NCBI GenBank assembly: GCA_002396385.1
Contig: DGTD01000036.1
Location: 1 to 64,000, forward strand
From: Bacteroidales bacterium UBA4345
Lineage (GTDB): Bacteria; Bacteroidota; Bacteroidia; Bacteroidales; Paludibacteraceae
Direction: 5' to 3'
Length of the DNA: 64,000 nucleotides
Shown here: piece by piece, positions 1 through 10,300 of the stretch
Numbering within the stretch: the stretch's first letter is position 1
Layout: the number at the start of each line of letters is the position of its first letter
Notes under the pieces: generated by a model
Told to the model about the DNA's origin: nothing
What the model saw: the letters and a program-made list of their open reading frames with translations, nothing else
Databases searched by the model: none
Program-made: the position numbers and the translations under genes

Positions 1-2524
1 GGTCTTTCTGTGAACCATCGGTGCCGCACTGCCATGCGAAGTAGCCATCCCACTGGCCGCTCTTGTGCCACATGTGGTTCTTGGCGAATGCCCAAAGCTT
101 GTCGAACTCTTCCTTGTGGTTAGTCTGTACGCAGATCATCATACCGTAAGACATACCCTCAGAGCGGACATCGTTGTTACCGGTATCGAGGATGTAGGCC
201 TCGTTACCCTTGTCGTAGTATACCTTGTTGCTACCTTTGAAGTAGTGGTCCCAAAGTTGGTCGAGCTTCTTCTGGATGTCAGATTCGCTCTTGCCCAAAA
301 CGGTTGCGAATGGGCTGGTGTAGTCGCCAGTGTAGAATGCTCCGGTTCCGTTCTTGCCGTTCTCCTCACAAGTAGGGCCAAAGTAAGCTCCGTTCTCGTC
401 GAAGAATGCTCCGTTACCAGGTTTTACTGGATCTGGATCATCCGGATCATCTGGATCATCTGGATCGTCTGGGTCGCTACCTGCCAAAGTGAACTTGATG
501 TAGTCGAGATTGTTGTAGCTGCTTGCAAATTTTATCTTCAAGATGTGCTCGCCTGCGGTCAGATTGCTGGTCTTGCCTTTAATCTTTTCGTAGGTTTCCC
601 ACTTGCCAGTAGATGAACCTGAAAGTGAAGCCACTTTCTTGTTGTCTATATAGAGGTCAATGTCAATACCTCCGTTTCCGTTAGAAGCGTATGCCTCAAC
701 GTTGTATTCGCCAGCTTCTTTTACATTAACAGAGTATTCCAACCATTCGGCATCGGTTGTGTAACCAACTGCGTAACCGTTTCCTACTGATACAATATCA
801 ACACCATCTTCACGGTATTCTTCACCTTCGTTGATGTTGTCGGTGTCATAGAAAGATACTTCTGGACCTCCCTTGTCATAGTTTTCTGCTTCCACTGTGC
901 CAGGAATGTCAATTACACCCTTATAAGGTGCCTGATCTTCAATAACTGGTGGTGTACTGCCTCCTCCATGGCCACTCTGGCCTTTCCACGACATTGTCGC
1001 GTAGGTGTATTCAATTGAACCTTGTCCGCCTCCGGCCTCACATACAATCTTGCAGTCGTATATGCCTCCGAGTGATACACCGTTCTTCTCCCAGTTCTTA
1101 AAGTGTTCGCTTACTGAAATGTGTCCGCAAGTGCGAGCTGATGAACGTACAGCGAAAATCTGTGGGAAGTCGGCGTTTGTTCCCGTTATGTTTGGTGCAT
1201 TGTAGCGCATACCTTTGTAGAGTTTGTAGGTTGCTCCGTCAACTGTGTATGAGCCAATCTGGTTTGCGCCATAAGGGGTACCCATACCATTATATGAGTC
1301 ATCTACAATGTAATACTCAATCATTGGACTCTTTGTCCATCCGTATACGCCTATGTACGAATAACCGCCTGCGTTACCTGTCTTTGTGTAGTTATAGTCA
1401 GCTGTGATGTCGCCGAGATCTGTATATTTCTTGGTTGCACCTCCATCGTAGTAACCAACACGTGCCAGATAGTCGCCCGAGTTGCCCCATTCTGCCTTGA
1501 ATGCGCAGTCTGCATCGCCTCCGAAGTAGGTCATTGAACCCTGGCCATCGTGCTCTCTCCACAACTCGTAGTTGTAACCGTTGCCGATGTTATTGATTCC
1601 GTTCTTGGTGACTTTTGTACCGCCTGAGTACTTGTCCTTCTTTGAACAAGGGTCAATGGTTTCGGTCTGGTTATTGTTGTTGTTATTGTTCTGGTTGTTG
1701 TTATTGTTATTCTGGTTATTGTTGTTGTTATTGTTCTGGTTGTTGTTGTTATTCTGGTTGTTTGAATAACCTTCCTTTTCAATATTTACAGTAGCATAAG
1801 TGAAATCAACATACCCCTGACCACCACCTGATTCAGCCAAAATCTGGGCTTCCATCAACTTGCCGAGGTTCAAGCCTAACTTGGCCCACTGTCTGAAGTG
1901 TTCCGATACGTTAATGGTACCGCACTGGCGGCGGGTCTTACGTACGCTGAAAATCTGGGTGAAGGTAGAGTTTCCCCACTTCGATGCGCCTGTACGTTGT
2001 CCTGACCATACCACATATTCATCGCCGTCTACTGTAATGGTGCCGTAGTTCTTACCCATATATGAACCGCCCGGATTGCCTCTGTCGTGCAACCAGTCGT
2101 CTACTACGTAGTATTCAATCTGTGGGCTGTCCATCCAACCGTAAACACCGATGTAAGAGTAAGTGCCGCCGTCGTTTCCGCTCTTCTTATAAGCGTATTC
2201 GGCTACGAGGTCGCCACCTAAGTTGTTCCATGCTGGGTTGTTGAATGTTTTACCAACACGGCCAAGATAGTCGCCCGCGTTGTTCCATTCGGCCTTGAAG
2301 CATGCGTCTTTTGGGTACAATGTTAATGAACCGCCATTTCCGTCACGCCATATCTCATACTGGTAACCAGTCGAGGTATTGCCTGTCTTGTTTTGGTTGT
2401 TAATTGTTGTACCACCGCTCAATTGAGTAGTTTGGCTACAAGGATCTGCTGCTTGCAGGTTGCTTGCCGCCATCAGGGCTGTTAAGAACAGCGCTCCTGG
2501 TACGATTTTCTTGAGTTTTTTCAT
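1..2524 (-). CDS. Multimodular secreted xylanase, GH11-GH11-CBM6-GH8 (C-terminus beyond window)
   Basis: Reads leftwards from an ATG at 2522-2524 and stays open to base 1, so at least 841 residues are present and the stop is not seen. Modules in order: signal peptide (about 1-24), GH11 (about 30-250), Asn/Gln-rich linker (bases ~1670-1765), second GH11 (about 290-510), CBM6 (about 535-675, begins IPGTVEAENYD), Asp-Pro repeat linker (bases ~421-480), GH8 (from about 700). GH11 signatures VYGWMDSPQIEYYVVD and VYGWTKSPMIEYYIVD carry the nucleophiles Glu137 and Glu403; the acid/base candidates are Glu231 (ILAESGGG) and Glu496 (IVCEAGGG). The GH8 part has NNDVRSEGMSYGMM with Glu789, as in reducing-end xylose-releasing exo-oligoxylanases. 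Known for these families: endo-cutting of xylan (GH11) and trimming of xylo-oligosaccharides (GH8). One secreted protein doing both is inference. GH11 is uncommon in Bacteroidetes, so transfer is plausible. Confidence 0.93.
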   Translation of the reverse strand, partial: MKKLKKIVPGALFLTALMAASNLQAADPCSQTTQLSGGTTINNQNKTGNTSTGYQYEIWRDGNGGSLTLYPKDACFKAEWNNAGDYLGRVGKTFNNPAWNNLGGDLVAEYAYKKSGNDGGTYSYIGVYGWMDSPQIEYYVVDDWLHDRGNPGGSYMGKNYGTITVDGDEYVVWSGQRTGASKWGNSTFTQIFSVRKTRRQCGTINVSEHFRQWAKLGLNLGKLMEAQILAESGGGQGYVDFTYATVNIEKEGYSNNQNNNNNQNNNNNNNQNNNNNNQNNNNNNNQTETIDPCSKKDKYSGGTKVTKNGINNIGNGYNYELWREHDGQGSMTYFGGDADCAFKAEWGNSGDYLARVGYYDGGATKKYTDLGDITADYNYTKTGNAGGYSYIGVYGWTKSPMIEYYIVDDSYNGMGTPYGANQIGSYTVDGATYKLYKGMRYNAPNITGTNADFPQIFAVRSSARTCGHISVSEHFKNWEKNGVSLGGIYDCKIVCEAGGGQGSIEYTYATMSWKGQSGHGGGSTPPVIEDQAPYKGVIDIPGTVEAENYDKGGPEVSFYDTDNINEGEEYREDGVDIVSVGNGYAVGYTTDAEWLEYSVNVKEAGEYNVEAYASNGNGGIDIDLYIDNKKVASLSGSSTGKWETYEKIKGKTSNLTAGEHILKIKFASSYNNLDYIKFTLAGSDPDDPDDPDDPDDPDPVKPGNGAFFDENGAYFGPTCEENGKNGTGAFYTGDYTSPFATVLGKSESDIQKKLDQLWDHYFKGSNKVYYDKGNEAYILDTGNNDVRSEGMSYGMMICVQTNHKEEFDKLWAFAKNHMWHKSGQWDGYFAWQCGTDGSQKD

Positions 2525-2832
2525 GTTCGAATCTTTTTAGAAACCTCCGTGAGTTTTTGCCCACTTTGATTTTGCAACATTACTTTATGTGTTTTTCTGC
2601 GACAAAAATATGTTTTCGTCTCTTTGCCTGTAAGGATTTTTTTGACCGAATGTAGGACATTTCTGCCATTTTTACGGTTCTGTACTTTTATTTCACCCTG
2701 TTTCCTGCTGTTTGCTAATTTTGTCCAAGTTCTCTGGCCTTTGTTAGCTTTGTCCTAAACCCCGGTTTCCCTGTTACTTTATAAATTACTCATTCTGTTT
2801 GAGTTGGCTTCCATTAAGCTTGGCTTGGAAAT
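2525..2832. other. Non-coding leader region upstream of the xylanase
   Basis: About 310 bases between the xylanase ATG and the terminator of the upstream receptor gene. Apart from the candidate -7 element at 2603-2610, and a GGAGG at 2544-2548 (minus strand) about 20 bases before the ATG, I see no gene, repeat or structured element. Confidence 0.5.
2603..2610 (-). promoter_or_regulatory. Candidate -7 element (TATTTTTG) for the xylanase gene
   Basis: The minus strand reads TATTTTTG, a perfect TAnnTTTG match, about 80 bases before the ATG. No TTTG stands at the -33 distance, so this is a half-supported call. Confidence 0.35.
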
Positions 2833-2864
2833 AAAAATCCGCGTCTTCTAACGAAAACGCGGAT
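2833..2864 (-). terminator. Rho-independent terminator of the TonB receptor gene
   Basis: An 8-bp perfect stem (2837-2844 with 2857-2864, ATCCGCGT/ACGCGGAT) with a 12-nt loop is followed on the minus strand by a T run. It lies 28 bases after the receptor stop codon. Confidence 0.85.
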
Positions 2865-2891
2865 ACTGCTTAATGCCTTTTTTGGGGGGGA

Positions 2892-4955
2892 CTACTGTTT
2901 TTTCCCGAATAGCTCGAAGTTGACTTTCACGCCTCCTTTTACCCATATTCCGGGTTGCTCTATGTTTCCCAAATCGTAATAGGTTTGGTCGAATAGGTTC
3001 GACGCTTCGGCGTATATGGTGTAGTGCTTGTCGTCCCACGATATTCTGAGGTCTGTTATGCCATATGGTTTATAGGCTGTCAGCTCGCCGGTGCTTTTAT
3101 GGTTGGCATCGTATTTTATATAATTCCCCATACGGTCGCAGTAGCGGTAAGTGACACTGCCGTTCAGTTTGCCGACTATACGGCTGTCCAGACTCAGTAC
3201 TACCTTGTTTCGAAGGTATTCTAACGCATAGTTCGACTTGTATACCCTTACGTCGTCTTTGCGGTCCTGGTAGATATAGGCGTAGCCGGCGCTGAACTTC
3301 CGGAGTGGGCATTTCTCTCCCAACCAGTTGCGGAAGTTAATGCCTACGTTTGCCTCTATTCCCATATTGGCTAATTCGAAATTGGCCGAATGGTAGATGT
3401 CGCTGTCGTTATACATTACCCAGTCTATCATATCGGTTCCGTAAGTGTAATAGCCGTTCAATTGCACCTCTATCGGGTTGGACCGGTAGCGCGCATTCAA
3501 ATTCACGGCTGTTACTTTTTCGGGCTTCAATCCTACATTCCCTTCTTGGCTCGGACTCTTGTAATACAGGTCGGTGAAGGTCGGCATGCGGAGGGCTTGG
3601 TTGAATGACGCTGTCAACTTCCAGCTTTCTGTTGGTCGGTAGCTGACGTCTATTCCCGGATAAAGCCGGATTTTATCGTCGAGGGCGGTGTTCAAGTTGG
3701 CCAATAGTCCCAACGATACCGTTACTTTGTTAAATAAGAGGTCGTGCTCAAGGTAATACGACAAGTTTGTCCGGTTGTCGCGTTTGTTGTATTGGATCGA
3801 GTCTCCTTTTTGCGTGCCATGTGCCTTTACATATTCGTTTGCATCGGCCATGGGCCGCCCCAGATTGGTACTCAGAATTCCTTCGTTCCTCATTTCTGCG
3901 CCAATACTGGTTTTTCCGAGAGCCCATTCCCACCAACTATTCAAGTTTACTCCGTATACGTCGCTGCGGTGGTGGTTCTCTCCTTTGTTGCTGTTTCGTG
4001 TCAGTTGGTAGTGGTCGTAGTTGCGGTTCCAGTAAAGGGTGGGCGATAGGTGAAGTTTGCCCTTGCTCTCTAGTCTTACGCCTGCCATCCAACGCTCCGT
4101 CTCTTCCCATTGGTTCGGATAGGCTGCACTGTAAAAGGTGTTTGCTCCATATTGTTGGCGGCTGTAGCCTAAATGCCAGTTTACGTCCGATTCCTGACCT
4201 GTGTAGCGCCCTTGGTAGAACGTTTTGCCTTGGTAAAACTGGCTGTTGGTGACGGCTCCGTCGCAGCGGTCATAGCCGCCTGAAAGTTGCTGGCTGACTT
4301 TTCCGTTGCTGATGTTGATGTGGGCGTCTCCTCCCCCGAGGCCGTATTGCCCTCCGAAGACATGGCCGGCGACGTTGCTCTTCTCTGCCATTTTAGTCAC
4401 TATATTGACCGCTCCGCTGAATGCCGAGGTGCCGAACAACCTTGCTGCCGGACCTTCCAACACTTCTATGCGCTCAATGTCGTCCATCGTTACCGGAAAG
4501 TCTGCCGACAAGTGTCCGCTTTGGGGCGAATTGATGTCTACTCCGTTCAGCAGTAGGGTGATTTGTGCGAAAGTCCCTCCTCGGAGCGATATGTCGGTCT
4601 GTATGCCCATCTCGCCCCGTTGGCGAACATCGGCTCCGACCGCATATTTCAAAAGGTCGTTTATACTATGCACTGCCGCATGCTCTATGTCTTTTGCGGT
4701 CAGCACAGTTACCATTCGTGCCGCTTGCCTTTCGGTGAGTGGCGCACGGCTCGTTGTTACGCTCACCTCTTCTAACTCGGTTACTTCCGCCTGGTCGGTC
4801 GTAAGCGTGGTGTCGGCTGTGGTCTTGGCTTTCGCCTCGAAACTGCCTAGCATGGCTATGCTTAGCACGCCAATTGTTACCTGCTTGTGCAGACTGCGGA
4901 AGGCCCCGTAAGGGGTGTCCGTAAAACGGCTCCATCGAACAATGTTCTGTTCCAT
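2892..4955 (-). CDS. TonB-dependent outer-membrane receptor (BtuB-like)
   Basis: 687 residues. Order seen: long signal region (1-43, hydrophobic core VTIGVLSIAML), TonB-box-like stretch (about 60-68, ELEEVSVTT), plug domain (about 75-190, including LLKYAVGADVR, ISLRGG and IERIEVLEGPAARLFGTSAFSGAVNIVT), then a 22-strand-type barrel ending in Phe-rich strands (NFELFGKKQ). It would take a scarce ligand across the outer membrane using TonB energy. Sequence style is closest to the cobalamin/siderophore type rather than SusC: no SusD partner follows, and there is no N-terminal carboxypeptidase-like domain. No cobalamin riboswitch is visible upstream, so the ligand is unknown. It is the second gene of an operon with the CHY zinc-finger gene 48 bases upstream, and shares that protein's N-terminal sequence. 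Confidence 0.93.
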   Translation of the reverse strand: MEQNIVRWSRFTDTPYGAFRSLHKQVTIGVLSIAMLGSFEAKAKTTADTTLTTDQAEVTELEEVSVTTSRAPLTERQAARMVTVLTAKDIEHAAVHSINDLLKYAVGADVRQRGEMGIQTDISLRGGTFAQITLLLNGVDINSPQSGHLSADFPVTMDDIERIEVLEGPAARLFGTSAFSGAVNIVTKMAEKSNVAGHVFGGQYGLGGGDAHINISNGKVSQQLSGGYDRCDGAVTNSQFYQGKTFYQGRYTGQESDVNWHLGYSRQQYGANTFYSAAYPNQWEETERWMAGVRLESKGKLHLSPTLYWNRNYDHYQLTRNSNKGENHHRSDVYGVNLNSWWEWALGKTSIGAEMRNEGILSTNLGRPMADANEYVKAHGTQKGDSIQYNKRDNRTNLSYYLEHDLLFNKVTVSLGLLANLNTALDDKIRLYPGIDVSYRPTESWKLTASFNQALRMPTFTDLYYKSPSQEGNVGLKPEKVTAVNLNARYRSNPIEVQLNGYYTYGTDMIDWVMYNDSDIYHSANFELANMGIEANVGINFRNWLGEKCPLRKFSAGYAYIYQDRKDDVRVYKSNYALEYLRNKVVLSLDSRIVGKLNGSVTYRYCDRMGNYIKYDANHKSTGELTAYKPYGITDLRISWDDKHYTIYAEASNLFDQTYYDLGNIEQPGIWVKGGVKVNFELFGKKQ

Positions 4956-5003
4956 TATAAAATAATTAAGTGAATAAATGAATGACGGACCCGGCCAGAA
5001 TTC

Positions 5004-5630
5004 TTAGTCTCTGGCTGGCTCCTTTTCTTGTTTGTTCTGTATGCTTTTGACTTTTGATTTTTCCGAGTAGATGCACTTGTGCAAGGAACACCGCGGATTG
5101 AAGCGCGCTCCGCATTTCTCGCACGCTCCGCCCATTTGCTCGTATTCGGAATAAGAGAATTGGTGCCCACAAACTCCACACATCACAGAGGATGCCTCAT
5201 CTGCGGGAACTGGCCCGAAGTCGTGGTCTTCTTTCTCGTTGTGGCACTTGTAACAGGAATAGAATTTTCTACATTTAGCGCATTTGTTCGCTATTACGTC
5301 CAAAACAGAATGATAGTGTATGCACCGGCCCTCACGGTCGGTTAGTTTTCCGTAAATAACTGAGGACGGTTTTCCAGTCTCTTTACTTTCAATCTGTGGC
5401 GTCAGGTTTTGGTCTATCTCAACGCTGTCCATCACGGCTTCTTCCAAATCGTCTGCTCTGGGTTCGTTATGCCGTTCTGCCGGCTCGCTTTCGTGGCTTT
5501 GGGCCTTTACGTCGAAACTGGCCAACATTGCCAGACTCAGGACTCCCACGGTCACTTCCTTGTGCAGACTACGGAAAACGCCCAATGTACTGCCGCTGAA
5601 TCGGCGCCAACGTACCATCTGTTGTCTCAT
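5004..5630 (-). CDS. Secreted CHY-type zinc-finger protein with a TonB-receptor-like leader
   Basis: 208 residues. The first ~43 residues match the leader of the receptor downstream (RWxRF..., FRSLHKxVTxGVLSxAML, then SFxxKA), followed by an acidic linker (about 45-90) and a CHY zinc finger (about 95-190). The finger shows the family pattern: IHYHSVLDVIANKCAKC, FYSCYKCH, VMCGVCG, CEKCGARFNPRCSLHK, so most metal ligands are present. CHY fingers are known mostly from eukaryotic ubiquitin ligases and the mitochondrial intermembrane-space protein Hot13; small bacterial forms are uncharacterised. Export to the periplasm or outer membrane is inferred from the leader. It is first in the operon behind a strong promoter; a role in metal handling or receptor assembly is only a guess. 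Confidence 0.82.
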   Translation of the reverse strand: MRQQMVRWRRFSGSTLGVFRSLHKEVTVGVLSLAMLASFDVKAQSHESEPAERHNEPRADDLEEAVMDSVEIDQNLTPQIESKETGKPSSVIYGKLTDREGRCIHYHSVLDVIANKCAKCRKFYSCYKCHNEKEDHDFGPVPADEASSVMCGVCGHQFSYSEYEQMGGACEKCGARFNPRCSLHKCIYSEKSKVKSIQNKQEKEPARD

Positions 5631-5689
5631 TTTCTGTCTGTCTTTTTTTAGTTTTCGCCTGCCTTTTCCAGGTGTGGCGTTCTTTTATG

Positions 5690-5721
5690 CAAAATTAGAG
5701 CTATGTATGGTAAAAAACAAA
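5690..5721 (-). promoter_or_regulatory. Promoter of the CHY finger/TonB receptor operon
   Basis: On the minus strand TTTG (5718-5721), 20 bases, then TAATTTTG (5690-5697): a complete Bacteroidetes -33/-7 pair. Transcription should begin near 5684, giving a leader of about 55 nt. Confidence 0.8.
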
Positions 5722-5745
5722 TTTTGAAACGACGGGCTTCCTCTC

Positions 5746-7017
5746 TCATTCTGGGTATTCTGTATAGATTGCCCATGAAATGAAGGGTTCCAGTGTTTTG
5801 TCTTTATACTGTTTTAACCCCATAAACCCACTGACGAACCATAGCTCTTTTGTCTCATTTTCCCGTAGGTTCTTCCATGTTATAGGCACTTTTGTGGTGC
5901 CGTTGGGAAATCGGTTACTGGTTAAATAGTCGCCCGATTTTAACTTTTTGTCTAAAAAAGGATTTGGCTTGTAACGTTGCTCAAGGTTCTTCTTGTAGTA
6001 GATATCTATGATGTAGGGATACAATTTGTGAATCCATCCGGAAATGGCATATGCGTCGTACTCATCTCTTTTGTCTTTGTAGATGTTTTGCCAGAAATCG
6101 GCGTCGACTTTCCCTTCCGATGCGCTGATAAACTGGTCTATGATGGGTTCGAGACTGGCCTTCCATTTTTTCATGCCTAATTGGTCGAGTATCGATAACT
6201 TTGTCTTGATTAGTTTCCAATCTTCTGTTGTCCCTAGTAGGGTGATGTAAGGAATGCCGCACGCTGTAATTGCCACATAGTCGAATGCTTTCTGCTGCGC
6301 ACCGAGCAGTGTTATCTGGTAGGCTGTCTTTATGGTCGGGGTTGTGGTACTGAATTGGGGCACAAATGCTTCGTAAAACAGGGTCCCTGTAAAGTTTGAG
6401 GTTTTTGTTGCCATGCTGTCAACCAGTTCCTGCCATGCCGGGTCGTATAAGCCTAGCTTATTGTTCTCGACGGTTAGTTGTTGGGAAACCTTTCCCTTGT
6501 AGATTTTATGCTTTAGGCGCTTGAAGTTTTCGTTAATGTGTATGGACATGCCCTGACAGATAGTCAGCCATATCTCGTCTGGAGATAACGCTAGGGGGCG
6601 ATGGTCTTTATAAGCCTGCATCACGGCATTGGGCAGATTGCAATGTCTTGTATACACAAGTTGTTCTGTTCTATGCTCTTGTGGTATAAAATAGGTCCCT
6701 CTTTCCAATGCGTTTTGTATTTCTTCTATTTCTTCTTCTCCTAAATAATCTTCCGCAATTTTTACATTATCCACTTCGAAACGAACTCCTTTAGGCACTT
6801 CTTTTCTTAGAACATTGTCATCGTTACCTGTGTCAAACTGTTGTTTTTCCCCCTCGGGGGTGTTTAGGCTCTTTTCTTCCTCTTCTTTGAGTATCTTTGC
6901 GGCTCTTTCGACTATTTCTGCTATGCTGTCTTGTGGTAATTCCGCTGTTTCCCCACAGAAAATGAACGTTGCCTGCAGCATCACCGTTAATAGTATTGTT
7001 TTCGAGTGTTTCTTCAT
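5746..7017 (-). CDS. Secreted DUF4419 family protein
   Basis: 423 residues with an N-terminal signal sequence (about 1-23), a charged Glu-rich stretch (about 35-75) and a DUF4419 domain (about 120-410). The family hallmark region LALSPDEIWLTICQGMSIHI is clear near residue 145, and the closing FVSGFMGLKQYKDKTLEPFISWAI also fits. The family occurs in fungi and bacteria and has no assigned activity that I know of. No partner gene is adjacent: the neighbours are a receptor operon and an esterase, both with their own control signals. Length is usual for the family, apart from the added export signal. Confidence 0.8.
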   Translation of the reverse strand: MKKHSKTILLTVMLQATFIFCGETAELPQDSIAEIVERAAKILKEEEEKSLNTPEGEKQQFDTGNDDNVLRKEVPKGVRFEVDNVKIAEDYLGEEEIEEIQNALERGTYFIPQEHRTEQLVYTRHCNLPNAVMQAYKDHRPLALSPDEIWLTICQGMSIHINENFKRLKHKIYKGKVSQQLTVENNKLGLYDPAWQELVDSMATKTSNFTGTLFYEAFVPQFSTTTPTIKTAYQITLLGAQQKAFDYVAITACGIPYITLLGTTEDWKLIKTKLSILDQLGMKKWKASLEPIIDQFISASEGKVDADFWQNIYKDKRDEYDAYAISGWIHKLYPYIIDIYYKKNLEQRYKPNPFLDKKLKSGDYLTSNRFPNGTTKVPITWKNLRENETKELWFVSGFMGLKQYKDKTLEPFISWAIYTEYPE

Positions 7018-7260
7018 GGCTTTTTTTATTGGGAATCCGTTCTGAAGTGCGTTACTTACGCCAACTAACGGAACGGATTAATCGTTAAATTCTTTAATAC
7101 GCCTTACTGACCTGTTCGTAAAATTCCGTTCAGTTCGTAGATTTCAGGTTGTAAATATACACCAAATTGTTGAAACTGAAAGAATGCGTTTCCCGTTATG
7201 ATTTTTTTTCTGTTGTGTACACTATAGAGTTCCGTCTCTAACCCGTTGTCGCATAAATCA
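7018..7260. other. Non-coding spacer upstream of the DUF4419 gene
   Basis: About 240 AT-rich bases between the DUF4419 start and the terminator at 7261-7300. I see no open frame, repeat or full -33/-7 promoter pair here. Confidence 0.4.
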
Positions 7261-7300
7261 CTAAAAAAGGAAGGCACCCCGAATTTCGGAGTGCCTTCTT
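7261..7300 (-). terminator. Terminator of the double esterase gene
   Basis: 7-bp stem AAGGCAC/GTGCCTT (7271-7277 with 7291-7297), extended inside by CCGA/TCGG after one mismatch. On the minus strand a T run follows. Confidence 0.85.
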
Positions 7301-7323
7301 CTAATGTTTGAAAATATCAGATG

Positions 7324-10300
7324 TTACTTGTTTGTCACAACAATCTTGGTCACTTGGTTTGTGGTAGTGTCCTTCAAAATGTAAACACCGTTCTTCAAGT
7401 TGAGTTTGCCATTTACAACTGTCACGTTGTTTAAACGGCAGCCAAGGGTGTTATATACTTCGTATACACCGTTAAGTGCATTTTCTGAGGATGACGTCAA
7501 CACTGTGCCTGTCGACTCTTTCAGCACGAAGTTCATATAGTCCATGTCGAAGTAGTCGCCGGTTACTTCAAGCTTCAGCACGTGTTCGCCGTATGGCAGG
7601 CTTACTTCCGTCTTAACTAATTCGAAAGTCTCCCAGTCTCCGGTGTTCGGCACGGTAACATCTTTGGTGATGGACTTGTCGTCGATGTAGAACTTGTACG
7701 AAGAGTTGCTGGTTCCAGAAGCTACGTTTGCTTGCAGTTCGTAGGTGCCTTTTTCAGCCACAAATACGGTGTATTCCAACCATTCGCCTTTCTGGGTGTA
7801 ACCAATGGCGGTGTTGCTCATGTCTACACCTTCGTTGCGGTTGCCGCCATTGCGGTTCTCCTCGTCGTTGTCGTGGTAGGCATAACCCTCACCTCCGAGG
7901 TCGAACTCTTCAGCCTCAATTTTTCCTGGTATTGCCGATGCAATTCCGTTGAAAGGGGTCTGTGGAATGTGTATTTCTACCTCTACGGTGTTTGATGTGA
8001 ATTCTTTGTTATTCTTGTCGTAGCCAACAGCCCAAATGCTGTGCTTGCCGGCTTCAAGTCCGTCTGCTGTGTAGCTGTTCTTGCCGTTTGCCACAACTTT
8101 ACCATCCACATAGAGGTCGAACTTGGTAATGTCGGCGTTTACTACCTTTACCGATACGTCTACTTTCCCTGGCGCAACTTCCTCGACTACAGTCGCTGAA
8201 ACGCTGAGGTCTGCTTTCTTCTTGCCGCAAGCGGTAGAGTACTGGCTGACGAATCTCCATATCTCGCGTGAGGTGTGGTAGCAGTCGTTGGCTGGTATGT
8301 GGCCTCTGTTTGGTACGGTTGCCAATACTACGTCTGCCTCGCAGTCGCCGCCACTATAGATGGTTTGTGTCGCACAGTCAATCTTCTTTGTTGCCGGATT
8401 TGCTGTGTTACAGTTGTTGTGGTTCGCCCAGTTCTTGACTACGGCTTCAGCTCCGGCCCATCCATTGGTTGGTTGGTAGTATACTACGTCGTCACCTGTT
8501 CCGTGAGTGTGGATTAGAGGTACTGAGCGGGTTTTTGCGTTAACGTCTGTGCCAAAGTAGCCCGATATTGGAGCAAATGCTGCAAAGTAGTCTGGTATGG
8601 TATTCATACAGTGGTAGGTGAGCATACCACCCATCGAGAAACCGCTCAAGTATACCCTGGTCCGGTCTATCTTGTGGGTCTTTGCCAACTCGTCGATGAT
8701 GGCTATCAGGAATTTGGTGTCTTGGGTGCCGTTGATGTCCCATTGGGTGCCTACCGACTGCGGATAGGCTACAATGAAGTCGGCTGTGTCGGCCACCTCT
8801 TCCCATTTTGTTTGTTCATGCTGGTATTTGATGTCTTGGTTCATACCGTGGCATGAAATCAAAAGCGGACGGTTGGCGTGCGCATTTTTTGGAGCGTATA
8901 CCGACACTTGGCGGTTGGTTACGTAGATGTCTACATACTTGCCTGTGGTGACACCTGTCAACAATTCATTGCTGTTCTGGTTCGGATTGTCGTTCGGATT
9001 GTCGTTCGGGTTGTCATTAGGATCATCGTTGTTCTGTTGCGATGCCAGTTTGAATTCCAGATAGTCGATGTCGAACCAGTCGCCTGTAACTTCCAGTTTC
9101 AAGATGTGCTTGCCTTTGGTCAACTTGTTAAGCTTGGTGGTCACGGTTTTAAATACATCGTAGTCACCTGTGTTAGGCACATCAATGAAACCACCCGGTG
9201 TGCCGTCGTCGCCAGGTATGATGAACTGGTTGTCCATATAGAGCGTGAACTGGCCTGAAGAGCCTCCTGAGGCTACGCGCGATTCTACAACATAGTCGCC
9301 GTCTTCTGCAACATCTACCGTATATTCCATCCATTCGCCCACTTGGTTGTAACCCACAGCGGTGTTGTTCATGTCTATACCTTCTTTACGGTCGCCGCCG
9401 TTGCGGTTCTCTTCGTCGTTGTCGTGGTAGGCGTTGCCCTCACCTCCTAGGTCAAATTCTTCTGCTTCTATCTTGCCTGGAATCTTGAACGGTGTGCCGT
9501 TGTAGGGCTCCTGTGGATTCATTATTGTGATGGTTACTTTCGAAGAGGTGTATTCTTTGTTGTTACTGTCGTAACCTACTGCCCATATCTGGTGCTCGCC
9601 CCGGCTTACGTTCTCCCAAACGAACGATTTGTCGGTTGAGATAACCTTGTCGTCGGCGTATATTTTCACGTCCTTGATGTCGCTGTTCTCAAGTTTTACA
9701 CTTATCTCCACCTCTCCTGGCTCTGATTCGGTTTTTGCGAAAGCAGCTACTGAGATGTCTTTCTTTTGAACCGGATTGTCGCCCAGCAGTTTGAGCATGG
9801 TTTCTGCGTAACGTTTGCCCAGCAGTTTGTAGCCGGCAACCGAGAAGTGGTACTGGTCGTTGGCGGCTTCACAACCGTCGGCAGAAATCACGTGTGCGGT
9901 TGGTATCACATTTGGCACTTTTCTGACCACATTGTTGTGGCTGCTGCATGGACCCGAATAACGTACTTCGCCAACCAACAGCGGAACTTCTGACGCGTTC
10001 AGACCGAGGTCTTTCAACATTTCGTTGTACACTGCGTTCAAACGGTTCGGCCAGTCCGACTGGTTGGTGTTGGTTTCACCCTGGTGTACCAGAATACCCT
10101 TGATGACGCCAACTTTCTGCGCCTCTTTGGCCATATCTATAAGGCGGCCGTAAGGGTTACCTCCGTACGAATTGGCAATGTTTTTCAACCACTGTTCGGC
10201 CGATTGCAGGTAGCTTTGGTATTTGTTCTTTTCAAACAATGCGATGTCTGCACCGCCTACTGCAACCACTACAACACCAACTTTGATGCTTGGGTCGAGT

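Noticed and set aside
5631..5745. Cobalamin riboswitch in front of the BtuB-like receptor operon
   Set aside because: Only a promoter and a short leader of about 55 nt are present; there is no room for the riboswitch and no B12-box-like sequence.
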